Source: Hippopus hippopus (lineage: Eukaryota > Mollusca > Bivalvia > Cardiida > Cardiidae). From it: a stretch of 64,000 bases of DNA. Made by a program: the position numbers and the translations under genes. Every line of letters begins with the position of its first letter. Positions within the stretch are counted from its first letter, which is position 1. Where the stretch lies: assembly GCA_946811185.2 (NCBI GenBank), contig OX328108.1:40194357-40258356 (forward strand), read 5' to 3'. Positions 11,044 through 21,388 of this stretch are shown here, one piece after another. The notes beneath the pieces are model-generated. The model did not search any database. It had not been told where the DNA came from and saw nothing but the letters and a program-made list of their open reading frames with translations.

Positions 11044-11600
11044 GTAAAAAGGGATGATTGAAAACTTTGTCTTTTTGAATGGAATACATCTCATGTAGAA
11101 ACATGATAAACAACTTTTTTTTTAAATAGAGACAAGTGAGTTGGCAAAATAAGTTGTCGGTGATCCAGTGAAATATTTTGAGGTTTTGCAACCCCTGGAA
11201 AGGCGAGAGTCCTCAGTGACCTAATTGACTATACATTAACGCCTACTGACATTTTCCAGGCTTTCTTCACTCGACACTTTATAAGTTATAAAGCAGTCCA
11301 CTTAAAAAAAACATTGTGGAATGGGGCAATTGTTTGTAACGAAAATTTGTGGAAAGGAGGGGGGGGGGTTCTTGTGAAGACTGATTTCCCCTTTTACCGC
11401 TGTATTTCTCATTTAATCCTGGACTGAACCTTTATGCGTTTTGTTTGTCAAAAATAGTAGTGAAATCGCCATATCCGGGTCTTGCTACAAGTGTACACTC
11501 TTTACCAGATGATAAGATTAAATACCACATGTTCCCTAATGTTTCTCACATGTGATGCTCTTTTCTGAGTGTAGTTTGTTGGTATGTCTAGGAGGGAAAA
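11044..11600. other. No gene seen
   Basis: A very degraded family A hairpin may lie at about 11290-11420 (AAACATTGTGGAATGGGG). Otherwise nothing is recognised. Confidence 0.4.
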
Positions 11601-11869
11601 GCCAGGTCGGGTCGCTCAGTGATTGGCGTATCTGACTCTTGATCTGGAGGTTGAAGGTTCGATACTCGGTTGCGGCGAACTTTCTTTCCGGCGATTTTTC
11701 ACCTCGCACCTCTGATGTATGTGAGAACAGTAGTCAGTGGCTTTGGAAAGAAAGTTGAGTCAGTACTGGTGTGAAAAAGCCAGGAAACACATGGGTGCAT
11801 CACTGACCGCCATGATATGACCTAAGCTGTTAAAATGGCGTAAAACTCCAATAGATACAAACAAAGGAG
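11601..11869 (+). repeat. SINE, family S1
   Basis: The tRNA-like head has GTCGCTCAGTGATTGG and AGGTTCGATACTC. The body matches the copy at 5249 through TGACCTAAGCTGTTAAAA. Confidence 0.8.
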
Positions 11870-12550
11870 GGAAAAGCTCGTTTATTAGTGCAGTGATGGG
11901 TCGAGTATTTACGTTAAATACAAGGTGAATGTAAATGGTATAAGAAAGTAAATACACATCATGCGCTAAACAAATATGCTGATCTTATTGTCACGTGATG
12001 GCCATGATGCAATATATACCATGTCTGATGCAATATACCAAGCGAGTCATCACAAATTATGATTATGACTAGGTAGATTCTAAAGAGAGGAAAAACATAA
12101 AAGGGAGGGGGGCAGGGTTGAAGAAAAGTTGTTACCATTGACATCCCGGACATAAGCAACTATGATATAGCAGCCAGGCGCTACATGCGAATCTATAACA
12201 GTGTGGGGGTGAATCGTGAAGCTATTCTAGATCTATCACTCTTCATCATAATGATTAGTGGTTACCGCCGACTATTGTTTGGGCGATGGTTTTGGGGGAA
12301 GCAGCCAGTAGCTTGTGAAGATTATTGTGCAAGGTACTGGTTAAAAGAATTCCAGGATAATATGGATCCATATGTATACGGTCCGCAATGATGTAGCTGA
12401 AATAATGATGAAAACGGCGTTAAACACCCTGCAAACAACATACTGAATTCTTTATCTAGCTTTTGGTCCTAAATACGCCATTAGTTGAGGACAAAATGTA
12501 AGCTTGAGACATCCTAACTGAACACATTTGCAGAGGAAAAGACATCTTGC
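11870..12550. other. No gene seen
   Basis: A SINE-like 3' tail (AAACGGCGTTAAACACC) is present at about 12410-12432. Nothing else is recognised. Confidence 0.5.
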
Positions 12551-12764
12551 CTTTTTACCAAATAATTAAATCTCAGACTTGAAAGCATATTATGCAGACA
12601 ACAAAAGAAAAGTCCTTCAAAATGAAAGTTTGTTTTGGTAGGGTAGGAAAAATTGTGGGTAAAGGGGAAAATGCTGGTTGCCAGCATTTTCTCCTTTTCC
12701 CACAATGTTTTCAAAGGCTTTCTCTGTCAGGGTAAAACTTGGGATTGTGTGGTAAAGGATTAAA
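12551..12764 (-). repeat. Family A
   Basis: The hairpin centre GAAAATGCTGGTTGCCAGC is intact. The right end is GTGTGGTAAAGGATTAA. Confidence 0.7.
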
Positions 12765-13435
12765 TTCCCCTTGACATTGTTACTCTGAGCTAATCAGAAT
12801 CCAGCACAATTCGGCATCTTAGAACTTTGGGTCCTTTGATTTGTGACGTTAAATAATTCGATCTAAGTACTTTTCTCTCTTGTCTATACATGCATGTATC
12901 AGCATTCAACAACCCATTCATGGTTTGCTAAACGTGAAATTATGGAAAAACCAAATTAGTCCAAAAATAGAACAGGAAATCCCAATGAAATCTATTCATA
13001 TCTTATACAACTGTCGTAAAAGAAGGACAGGTCTGAAAGACAAAAATAGCCTCTTCACAAAAGATACACGTACAGTATCAAGAATAATCCGTCTGTGTGA
13101 ACTCGGCATTTTTGGAGAAACGGTATAAAACACAAACAGTATAGAACATAAGAGTTACGCTCACCATGTACACAAAGAAGAGTGTGTATTTTGAAATAAA
13201 ATAAAACGCAGATCATGCATATATTACAGAAGGGCGACATGGAAAACGCAGACAATAATATAGATAAAGGTTTTTCTAAATACCAGACCTTTTGCAGTGG
13301 TTTTTTATCTTTTTTTTAAATTTAGTTTTTTAAATATTTTTTCAAACAAAATCTGATTTACTTACAGATCTAAACAAATTCATATTTATTATATTGTATA
13401 TTATAATTATTTTTACATGTATATAGATTGATTCA
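12765..13435. other. No gene seen
   Basis: Open frames on both strands around 12880-13255 look random. The end of the stretch is very AT-rich (13290-13420). Confidence 0.5.
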
Positions 13436-14393
13436 TTATACGCCCCACAATGAAGTGGAGGGGGGTATACTGGAATCGCCATGGCTGTCTGTCTGTCTGT
13501 CCTTAGACATAAATTTGTCCGGCGAAATTCTCCTACAGTTTTTCAGGTACTGAACTGAAATTTATACACAGTGTTCCTATATATAATAAGTTGTGCATGT
13601 GCAATTTTTATGACCCTGCTGCGATGAGTTGCAGAATTATCTCCCCTTGAACTTTGCAATTTTCGCTAAATTGTATCGCTTTGATTAAAAATTTGTCCAG
13701 TGTAATACTCCTGTAATTTTTAATGTACAAAACTAATTAATAATGTGTTTCTTACTGTGAATTCTGTTTTTAATATAATCTGTCCGTCTGTCCGTCCATC
13801 TGTTCGTAGACACAAATTTGTTCGGTGAAATACTCCTACAGTTTTTCAGGTACTGAACTCAAATTTACACACAATGTTCCTATATATATATGAAGTTGTG
13901 CATGTGCAATTTTCATGACTGTTGCGATGTGTTTGCAGAATTATCTCCCCTTGAACTTTGAAATTTTTGCTTTAATTCACAAATTGTCCAGTGTAATACT
14001 CCTACAATTTTTAATGTACAAAACTATTTAATAATGTGTTTCACAATGTGAATCCTGTGTTTAATTTGTGTGACCACAGTTTGATTACAGCTGCAGTTCC
14101 ATGGAAAAACATGTTCTGTAAATATTAATGGTAATGTTTACCTCTATATCATTCCAATAATTCAAATTACTCCTATGTATATTGCTAAAGATTTATTATA
14201 TACCTTTGGTCTATGTGTTTTAACGGTGAAAAATTAACCTAACCCTTTATAAAGTGCAAACCCTTTGTCGGAAGTTTCATTTTTTTTCAACTCTTACTTT
14301 AGTACTAAACCATTCTGCATTCTGTGACAAAGAGCTGTTTTGTGACAAGGAGCTGGTGGGGGGTATGATCACGTTTAGTGATAGCTCTAGTTT
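13436..14393 (+). mobile_element. Family I helentron-like element
   Basis: It begins TTATACGCCCC and the short hairpin CCCCACAATGAAGTGG, followed by a TGTC-type microsatellite. The core occurs about twice in tandem, each unit near 340 bp (TGAAATACTCCTACAGTTTT). It ends GGGGGGTATGATCAC, a hairpin, then CTAGTTT. The GGGGTAT end is inverse to the TATACGCCCC start. Confidence 0.65.
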
Positions 14394-14559
14394 ATTTTAA
14401 AATTTCATGTGCAAGATTTTTCTTTGCAGCTTTGCAGTGTAAGACTGGCCTACTCAGTTTGAAAAATTCCTGAGAAACTACTGAAAAACGAGCTTTTTCC
14501 CATTGTGACAACCATGTCTTTCTTTCACGTACATGTGGTTTGTCTATATTTTTGATTGA

Positions 14560-14876
14560 TTGAATTTTCGTTTATTTATTGTCGCCATTGGTTGCCCATA
14601 TGGGCGACACCCCTGAAGACCATTAGTATTTTTATGGGGGATAGTGCAGATAAGGGAAGAAACCCATCCTAAGCTATGCCTGGTTCTTTAACGTTCTCGG
14701 TGTGTAGCATCGTCACATGCGACCCCGGTTTAACAACTTTTACGTCTCATCTGAAAGACTATTAGTAATTTTAGATGGCCAGCCGTGGGAATCAAACCCA
14801 TGCCGAAAAGTGACTTGAAACATCATGCTCACGAGTCCTACACTCTACCAGTGGAGCTATGCAGACTGGTCTCCTA
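14560..14876 (-). repeat. tRNA-derived SINE, reversed
   Basis: On the - strand a head with GCTCCACTGGTAGAGTG and a B-box-like GGTTTGATTCCC is visible at 14760-14870. The body leads to an A-rich AAATAAAC tail near 14575. Confidence 0.65.
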
Positions 14877-15102
14877 TATTTTTGTATGTAAATAATTTCA
14901 TTTACAAGAACATGAATGAGGCTAGTCCAAAAATTGCAGTTGTATACATGCCTAATGTAATCAGCTCATAAAACATGAAACTTGCATATTAAATGTGAAC
15001 TGTGATCTGAATGCATGGATGTTGTTTTACGGTCATTGGGTTCGATAGATGATTTAGCATACCTGGCCATTTTACAGGGTGATAAAGTGGAATTGTTTGA
15101 GC

Positions 15103-15312
15103 TTAACCCTTTACCAAACAATCCCTGGTTTTTATGACCCTGAGATAGAAGCCTTTTGAAAACATTGTGGGAAAAGGAGAAAATGCTGGTAACCACAATA
15201 TTTTCTACGCTGCTGGAAACTAATTTCATTTTTTTATTTACGTTCATTTTGTCATCTGCAAATGCTTTGAATTTGGACCAGTCTAAAATTTTGTCATTTG
15301 GTAAAGAGTTAA
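15103..15312 (+). repeat. Family A, one hairpin arm lost
   Basis: Both TTAA ends are intact. The left arm up to GAAAATGCTGGTAACC is kept, but most of the right arm is missing. Confidence 0.8.
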
Positions 15313-15362
15313 GATGGTTTGAACAAATTGATAGATTGATAGTTACTGTATAAAAGTGTTTG

Positions 15363-15556
15363 ACTCTTTACTACAAAAGAAAATTTTAGACTTGTCGAAG
15401 CTCAAAGCATTTGCAGACACATTTGTTGCAGCAAAAAACAATATGGTAGAAAATATTGTGAGAAAAGGTAACCAGCATTTTCTCCTTTTCCCTCAATATT
15501 TTCAAAGGCCTGCTTCCTGAATGTCGTTAAAACTCAGAATCATGTAGTAAAGGATT
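15363..15556 (-). repeat. Family A
   Basis: The left arm of the hairpin is shortened to GAGAAAAGGTAACC. The right end is GTAGTAAAGGATTAA. Confidence 0.7.
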
Positions 15557-15571
15557 AAGTGAAGAAGAGAG

Positions 15572-15800
15572 CAGCTGTGCTACGGATAAATGCGTTTTAT
15601 TTTATCTATGGAATGAGTTATATCAAGCAAGTTGTCGCATGATATAGATCCATTGTATCTAGCACCTGCTGGATCATGAAGTCTTAGACTGGTCCTTTGA
15701 TTTGCTGAAAATTGACCAATAGCAAATGTCCCAACCAAACTCAGCCTGCACAAACTGGGCAGGCTGACCTGGTTGATACTCTTTTGCAAATGCGAGCATC
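15572..15800 (-). repeat. Family C, degraded
   Basis: GATCCATTGTATC, CAGCCTGCACAAACTGGGC and GCAAATGCGAGC are recognisable landmarks. Confidence 0.55.
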
Positions 15801-15977
15801 CACAGACGACAAATTCAGAATGGGTACAAATGAGCTTTAGGTCTCTGATAGGGTAGAAAACATTGTGGGGAAAGGAGAAAATGCTGGTTTCCAGCATTTT
15901 CTCCGTTTTCCTCAATGTTTTCAAAAGCCTTCTTTCCCAGGGTCGTGAAAACCAGGGATTGTTTGGTAAAGGGTTAA
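15801..15977 (-). repeat. Family A, left end replaced
   Basis: The hairpin is intact (GCTGGTTTCCAGC centre) and the right end is TTTGGTAAAGGGTTAA. The left end is lost against the family C copy. Confidence 0.7.
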
Positions 15978-16099
15978 ACCACATTTTCATAGAGCATGAC
16001 ATGATGAAATTCTTTTACAAGAAAAGTTACTGGATGGCAGCTATTAGGTAGGATCGGTCGGGTCACCTGAAACACAGGTTTTTTTTTGGCTTATTTGCA

Positions 16100-16280
16100 T
16101 TTGAGGCCAGTGTAGATTAAGATAAGATGGCACAAAACATGCAGTCTGATCTTTGATCTACACTGTCCGCTTTGCTGGAACATTATAGACGAATGCAGCC
16201 TTGAAACTGAGCTTAATTCTGTATTATTTCTTGACAGCAAATGTCTCTTGGGTTTATTTGGTGCTCTAAGGTTTAAAGAT
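16100..16280 (+). repeat. Family B2 element
   Basis: A hairpin with ACATGCAGTCTGATC, then CAGCCTTGAAACTGAGC and GGGTTTATTTGGTGCTCTAA. It ends about 45 bp before the first recognised exon. Confidence 0.65.
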
Positions 16281-16325
16281 GAAAAAAGTCAATTTTTGAT
16301 ACTTATAATCACCGTTTCATTTCAG

Positions 16326-16431
16326 GACTTTTGCTGTTATGCTTTTCACTTGGGCTTGTTGCAGCCACTGACCTGAAATCCATGACAGAGAAAACACCAT
16401 ACTATTGCTTAGATACTGACATTTGCAATAG
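16326..16431 (+). CDS. Sushi-domain receptor, signal-peptide exon
   Basis: The exon lies between TTTCAG and GTAAGT. Its first two bases complete a codon; 34 codons follow; it ends on AG, giving phase 2 to the next exon. The translation begins with the hydrophobic LLLLCFSLGLVAA, which fits the core and cleavage end of a signal peptide, followed by a polar stretch and YYCLDTDIC. The start codon must be in an upstream exon: the frame meets TGA at 16280-16282 with no ATG between. I could not locate that exon. The split codon joins cleanly to the exon at 27155, giving Arg. The role as N-terminus of a secreted or surface protein is inferred from the hydrophobic core and the downstream domains. Confidence 0.65.
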
Positions 16432-16458
16432 GTAAGTACTAGAGACTCATAGAGATCA

Positions 16459-16608
16459 CAGATTGTCATCATCATCATCACCATTAACAACAACAACATC
16501 GTAAATACCATCATTGTCAGGAGTACATGTATCAACACTATTATCATGGTCATGGGCATCACCATCATCATGGACGTCGTCACCATTATCATTGGTATCA
16601 TCCTCTTG
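16459..16608. repeat. Imperfect trinucleotide run (CAT/ATC/AAC)
   Basis: ATCATCATCATCACC and related triplets follow the splice donor within the first visible intron. The poly-Met frame on the - strand is an artefact of this. Confidence 0.7.
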
Positions 16609-16664
16609 AGCTAGGTTTATGAAACTTGGTTTTTAAAGCATTGGGATATTCTTTGATATGCCTA

Positions 16665-16891
16665 TTAACCCTTTACCACACAATCCCGACTTATAACGAC
16701 CCTGAGAAAGAAGCCTTTTGAAAACATTGTGGGAAGAGGAGAAAATGCTGTTAACCAGCATTTTCTCCTTTTCCCACAATGTTTTCTACCCTCCCCAATA
16801 CAAATTTTAGATTTTCAGTCACTTCTTTTTGTCGTCTGCAAATGCTTTCAATTTGGACCAGTCTAAAATTTTGTCGTTTGATAAAGAGTTA
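16665..16891 (+). repeat. Family A, full length
   Basis: TTAACCCTTTACCACACAAT start and GTTTGATAAAGAGTTAT end. The hairpin is nearly perfect. Confidence 0.85.
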
Positions 16892-16957
16892 TATTTTTCT
16901 GGCAGTGGTGAAGGTCAAGGTTACTGTCATTAGATAAAGTAAAGGGTCCAAGCACTT

Positions 16958-17180
16958 AACTCATTGCCAAATGACAGAAATTTAGACTGGTCCAAATTAA
17001 GACCACTTGTCGATGTCAAACTGGATGGTGCACAAATAAGGAAATTTTTGTTTGAAAGGAAAGAAAAAATTGTGGAAAAAAAAGAAAATGCTGGTTACCA
17101 GCATTTTCTCCCTTTTCTACAATGTTTTCAAAAGTCTGTTTCCTTGCAGTTGTTAAAACTTGGGATTGTGTTGCAGGGTT
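16958..17180 (-). repeat. Family A
   Basis: Side-two landmarks come first (ATTTAGACTGGTCC). The hairpin centre is GCTGGTTACCAGC. The right end is degraded. Confidence 0.65.
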
Positions 17181-17880
17181 TTCCCTTGGCATTAAAAATT
17201 AGGGGTCATTTTGACCCCATGTCTCTTCAGTTGTGGGTCATTTTTTTAACTTTGCGGGTCAAAATACATGGTTCTCTTCGTGAACAAGCACAGATTACAA
17301 TACATTTCACCTTTAAACTCCAACCAAGTAAAGTCTTGAAACTCTTCTTGATGGAAAGCTCAACTTCAATTTATGACAGACTATACATTCACGTCTGAAT
17401 GGCTGCTTGATGTGGCGTGATAGGCTGCTGTGGGAAGCAGACGATAAAAAAGAATGCTACAGTTCACATAGTCGTGACATTTTTTTCCGCAAACAGAACA
17501 GACTGGTAATGTGTACTTTTATCAACTGGAAGTTTGGTAAAATAAGCAATAAATTATAGAGAACCCAACAAAGACTTTGATAAGGCTGGTATTTACAACA
17601 ACTGACCAATATACTTTACTGTCATAATACATATACCAGTCTTATTCTATAAATAAACAAGCATTCTGATAGTATTCATTGCATAGCAATTCCCAGTCCC
17701 CTATCGGTTGTATATATTGCTGGCATGTATATTTTGTGAACTCTGTAGAGGAGAAAGAATGTATTTGACCCCCTTTCAGAATTATAAGCATCGTGTCTGT
17801 CTTTGTATGCATTGCTTTAATGAAAGCCAGATATATAAGCATTTTCCTTGTTAAAGTAAGTTCATTGAAGAAGTTTTACT
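17181..17880. other. Intron sequence, no element recognised
   Basis: The stretch lies inside the first visible intron of the receptor gene. I see no open frame with support and no known family. Confidence 0.5.
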
Positions 17881-17883
17881 AAG

Positions 17884-17915
<32 letters not shown>

Positions 17916-19214
17916 TGAAAAGCAAATTTTCAGAAATATGACCTTTACCTTGTGAGATGACCTTGACCTTATCATCAGCAGGTGTGTACCAATGAGAGGT
18001 ACCAACTTACCATGTATAAGTGTTATAACTTAAGTACTTTGAATATACAGAGAAATGACTATGAAAGGTTTTGAGGATAAGTTTTCATGATAAGGGTTAA
18101 AATTTTTTACCTTGACCTTGGACATATAAGCCGCAGAAGATCGATATCAATGACAGCTTGCTAGCTAGGTACCTACATACCAAACATGAACATTGTAAGT
18201 GAAAGGATTTTGAAGATATATGGAAATGTTAAGTTTTTGGTTAAGTTTTGAGGATAAGTTTTCATGATAAGGGCTAAAATTTTTTACCTTGACCTTCGAC
18301 ATATTACCCACAGAAGATCGGTATCGATGACAGGTACCTAAATACCAAACATGAGCATTGTAAGTGAAAGACTTTTGAAGATACATGGAAATCTTTAATG
18401 TAATGTCTTTAAATTATGCTATAACTAAATTTTATAGAAATGTATCACCAAATTAAAAATGAAATAGTATAGAAACAACTTGTCCAAGAACAACTAGGTC
18501 CCATACATAGAATGAAAAGCAACTTGACCGATTTCAAATTTCATAATCCGTTTTCACAAAATTATTACAGAGACATCAAGATTATATTTTAATTTGTGAC
18601 ATATAGGAATGTGAAATCTAAAATGATGCAACAGAAAAAAATGAATGATGGTGAGTATGACAGAAGGAACGGTATGCTACTATGAGTTACGTAGGACCCA
18701 CCTTGGGGAGGATCTATATATGGGTGTGCATGCAATAGTGGTAAATTCACATACCAAAACACAGCTCAATATCTGCCAGCATTTAGAAAAAAAGTCCGGA
18801 AAACTGTTTTTTCAGTGAAATTTTCTAAGTCCAAGGTCCGTAATTTCGTCAAAAATCAGTGGACTGGAACGAAACTCATATTTGATCTGTAACTCATGGT
18901 GGTTGACTTGCACACCAAAAATCGGCTCAGTATCTGCCAGCGTTTAGAAAAAAATTCAGGAAAACTGTTTTTTCGGTGAAAATTTCTAAGTCCAAGGCCC
19001 GTAATTTCGTCAAAAATCATTGTACTGGAACAAAACTTGAACTGTAACTCATGGTGGATGACTTACACACCAAAAATCAGCTCAATATCTGCCAGCGTTT
19101 AGAAAAAAAAGTCTGGAAAACTTATTTGCTGGTGGACTGATGGACAGACTGACAGACAGACAGACAGACGGAGTGCAAACCTAAAGTCCCCTTCTGCTTC
19201 ACCGGTAGGGGACT
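17881..19214 (-). mobile_element. Family P helentron-like element, reversed
   Basis: Read on the - strand, it starts AGTCCCCTACCGGTG with the mirror AAGGGGAC, then a TCTG-type microsatellite. Three core units of about 165 bp follow (landmark ATCTGCCAGCGTTTAG on the + strand). It ends GGGGGCATTTGTG with the hairpin TGTGTTTCACAAACACA, then TCTTGT. It has the design of family I but different ends. Confidence 0.6.
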
Positions 19215-19514
19215 AATTACCGGAAAACCACTTTTATCTAAAATAAACCCTGTAGTTAAAAAAAGAAGTTAGAATGGAGTTTGTATGATATGGAAGTAAG
19301 AGACTCGGATTGTTGGATTCAGTTTCCAACATGATTTAGGTTTTGGAAAACTGCGTCACTAATGGTGTACTGTTAATTATTTTAGGGGTCATTTGAGTTA
19401 AAATAGCATCATTGACGCAGGTTTTCTGCATCATGGAAAACATTGTGTGGTATGGAGTTAAACAGGTGGAGGTCTTGTCCTTGCCAAACTAAAGTCTAGT
19501 TCTCGTTCGCTCAG

Positions 19515-19747
19515 TTAATTAACCTTTTTATCAAATAGTCCCATGTTTTCACAATGCTGGGGAGGAGGACTTTTGAAAACATCATGGAAAAGGAAGAAAA
19601 TGCTGGAAACCAGCTTTTTGTCCTTTTCCAACAATAATTTTACCCCTTCAAAGAACTTCAATGTAATTGTGACACTTTTGGATTTGTTGTCTGTAGATGC
19701 TGTCAATTTAGGAGAGTCTAATATTTGTTTGTTTGGGAAACGTTTAA
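19515..19747 (+). repeat. Family A
   Basis: The right end GGGAAACGTTTAA abuts the next copy, so the two share the TTTAA junction. The hairpin has several mismatches. Confidence 0.7.
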
Positions 19748-19969
19748 CTCTTTACCGAACGACAAAATTTCAGTTACTCCGAACTGAAAACATTTGCAGA
19801 CAAATTAAAAGTAGATCAAATGATGAAATTTTTCCTTAATATAGTAGTGAATATTGTGGGAAAAGGAGAAAATGCTGGTTACCAGCTTTTTCTCCTTTTC
19901 CTACAATGTTTTCAAAAGCCTCCTTCCTCAGGGTCGTCAAACTTGAGGTTTGTTTTGCAAAAGGTTTAA
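19743..19969 (-). repeat. Family A, head-to-head neighbour
   Basis: TTTAACTCTTTACCGAACG start. The hairpin is GGGAAAAGGAGAAAATGC and its mirror, and the right end is CAAAAGGTTTAA. Confidence 0.75.
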
Positions 19970-20029
19970 GTGTTACAGAACCATCATGGTTGTCTGGTGT
20001 ATTCTTACCGCTAAATACATGTACATGAA

Positions 20030-20185
20030 CTTTTACCAAACGACAAAATTGTCCAAACTCAAAGTTGTTGTAAAATTTATCTCTGAAAGGGTAGGACAAC
20101 TTGAGGGACAAGGAGAAAATGTTGGTTATTAGCATTTTCTCCTTTTAACTTAATGTTTTCTAAAGTCTCTTTCTCAGGGTCCTTA
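20030..20185 (-). repeat. Family A, truncated
   Basis: TTTACCAAACGACAAAATTG start. It ends at CAGGGTCCTTAA, which also begins the next copy. Confidence 0.65.
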
Positions 20186-20387
20186 ACACTTTACCAAACA
20201 ACAAAATTTAAAAATAGTCCAAATTAAAAGCATTTACAGATAACAAAATAAACATGAAGGAATGACTGAAATTTCTTTTAGGAAGGTCAGAAAACATTGT
20301 GGTAACCAGCATTTTCTCCTTTTCCAACAATGTTTTCAAAAGGCTTTTCAGGGTTGTTAAAAATTGAGATTCTGTGGTAAAGGGTTA
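20182..20387 (-). repeat. Family A, left hairpin arm short
   Basis: TTAACACTTTACCAAACAAC start and GTGGTAAAGGGTTAA end. Most of the left arm is deleted (ATTGTGGTAACC). Confidence 0.75.
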
Positions 20388-20445
20388 AAGTACAGGATTG
20401 TTTTGTAAAGGGTTAACCCTTCACCATACAACAATATTTTGTACT

Positions 20446-21070
20446 TTTTAGCTCCACTGGCCGAAGGCCAGCGAGCTATTGTCATGGCGTTGTGTCTGTC
20501 GTGCGTCCGTCCGTCCGTCCGTTCGTTCGTCGTCCGTGCGTGCGTCCGTAAACTTTTTCTTTAAAAAACTTCTCCTCAGAAACTATTGACTGGATTTTTA
20601 CCAAATTTCACAGGAATGTTCCTTTGGTGGTCCTCTTTCAAATTCCTTCAAATAATTGTGTTCCATGAAGAATTCTGGTTGCCATGGCAACCAAAGTAAA
20701 AAACCTTTAAAAATCTTCTCCTCCCAAACCGCTATTTGGATAGCATTATTATTTTGCAGGAATGTTCCTTAGATACAGGTTTACAGAATTCCTTTAAAAA
20801 AAACAATGATCTGTCAAAAAACATGGCTTTTATGGGAGACTCATTTTCCTTTTATGGTATAAAGTAAAATCTTTGAAAAATTTCTTCTCTAAAACTATTC
20901 ATTGGATTTCATTGTTGTTTTGCAGGTAAGTTCCTATGGTGGTTGTCTATCAAATTGTTTCTTCAGTGAGCTAAAATGCAGGATTGAATGATAATTGTTA
21001 AAAACTTCCTTTCGCCATTATAGAAATATCAGGCCTGTGGAGCGATACAGGCGCTCAAGCGCCTCTAGTT
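20446..21070 (+). mobile_element. Family F helentron-like element, copy 1
   Basis: The left end reads TTTTAGCTCCACTGG, with GGCCGAAGGCC as a small hairpin, and then a CCGT microsatellite. The core includes GGTTGCCATGGCAACC. The right end has CCTGTGGAGCG (inverse of the start), the hairpin AGGCGCTCAAGCGCCT and CTAGTT. The hairpin followed by CTAG is a Helitron-type 3' terminus. It is nearly identical to the copy at 45273. Confidence 0.8.
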
Positions 21071-21388
21071 TCTATAGAAAGAGCAAGCAATGAGGAATTA
21101 ATTAAGGCACAAAATATGGGATTTGTCAGTGTTGTCAAAAGAAGCCGATTGGAGATCGAAATCTTCACTTAAAATCGCGTTTGGATCGGTTAGTTTTGCT
21201 GTTGATGCGAGGTTGGGGTTTTTTTTTTTAACCGCCTGGTTTCTTTATATTCGTTTAGATTCAGTTAGGATCCTTGAATTTTTAAGACGTTTTATAACAA
21301 ATGCAAGCTTAACGAGAACCCTCCTTTACACACCGTGCCCATGAACAATCTTCGGAAAAACCAGTCTAAAAATAAATGCTGCTTGTAC
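21071..21388. other. No gene seen
   Basis: Intron sequence with a T-run at about 21220. No family recognised. Confidence 0.5.

Noticed and set aside
16317..16601. Methionine-rich frame on the - strand
   Set aside because: It is produced by the CAT/ATC trinucleotide run and overlaps a real exon on the + strand.
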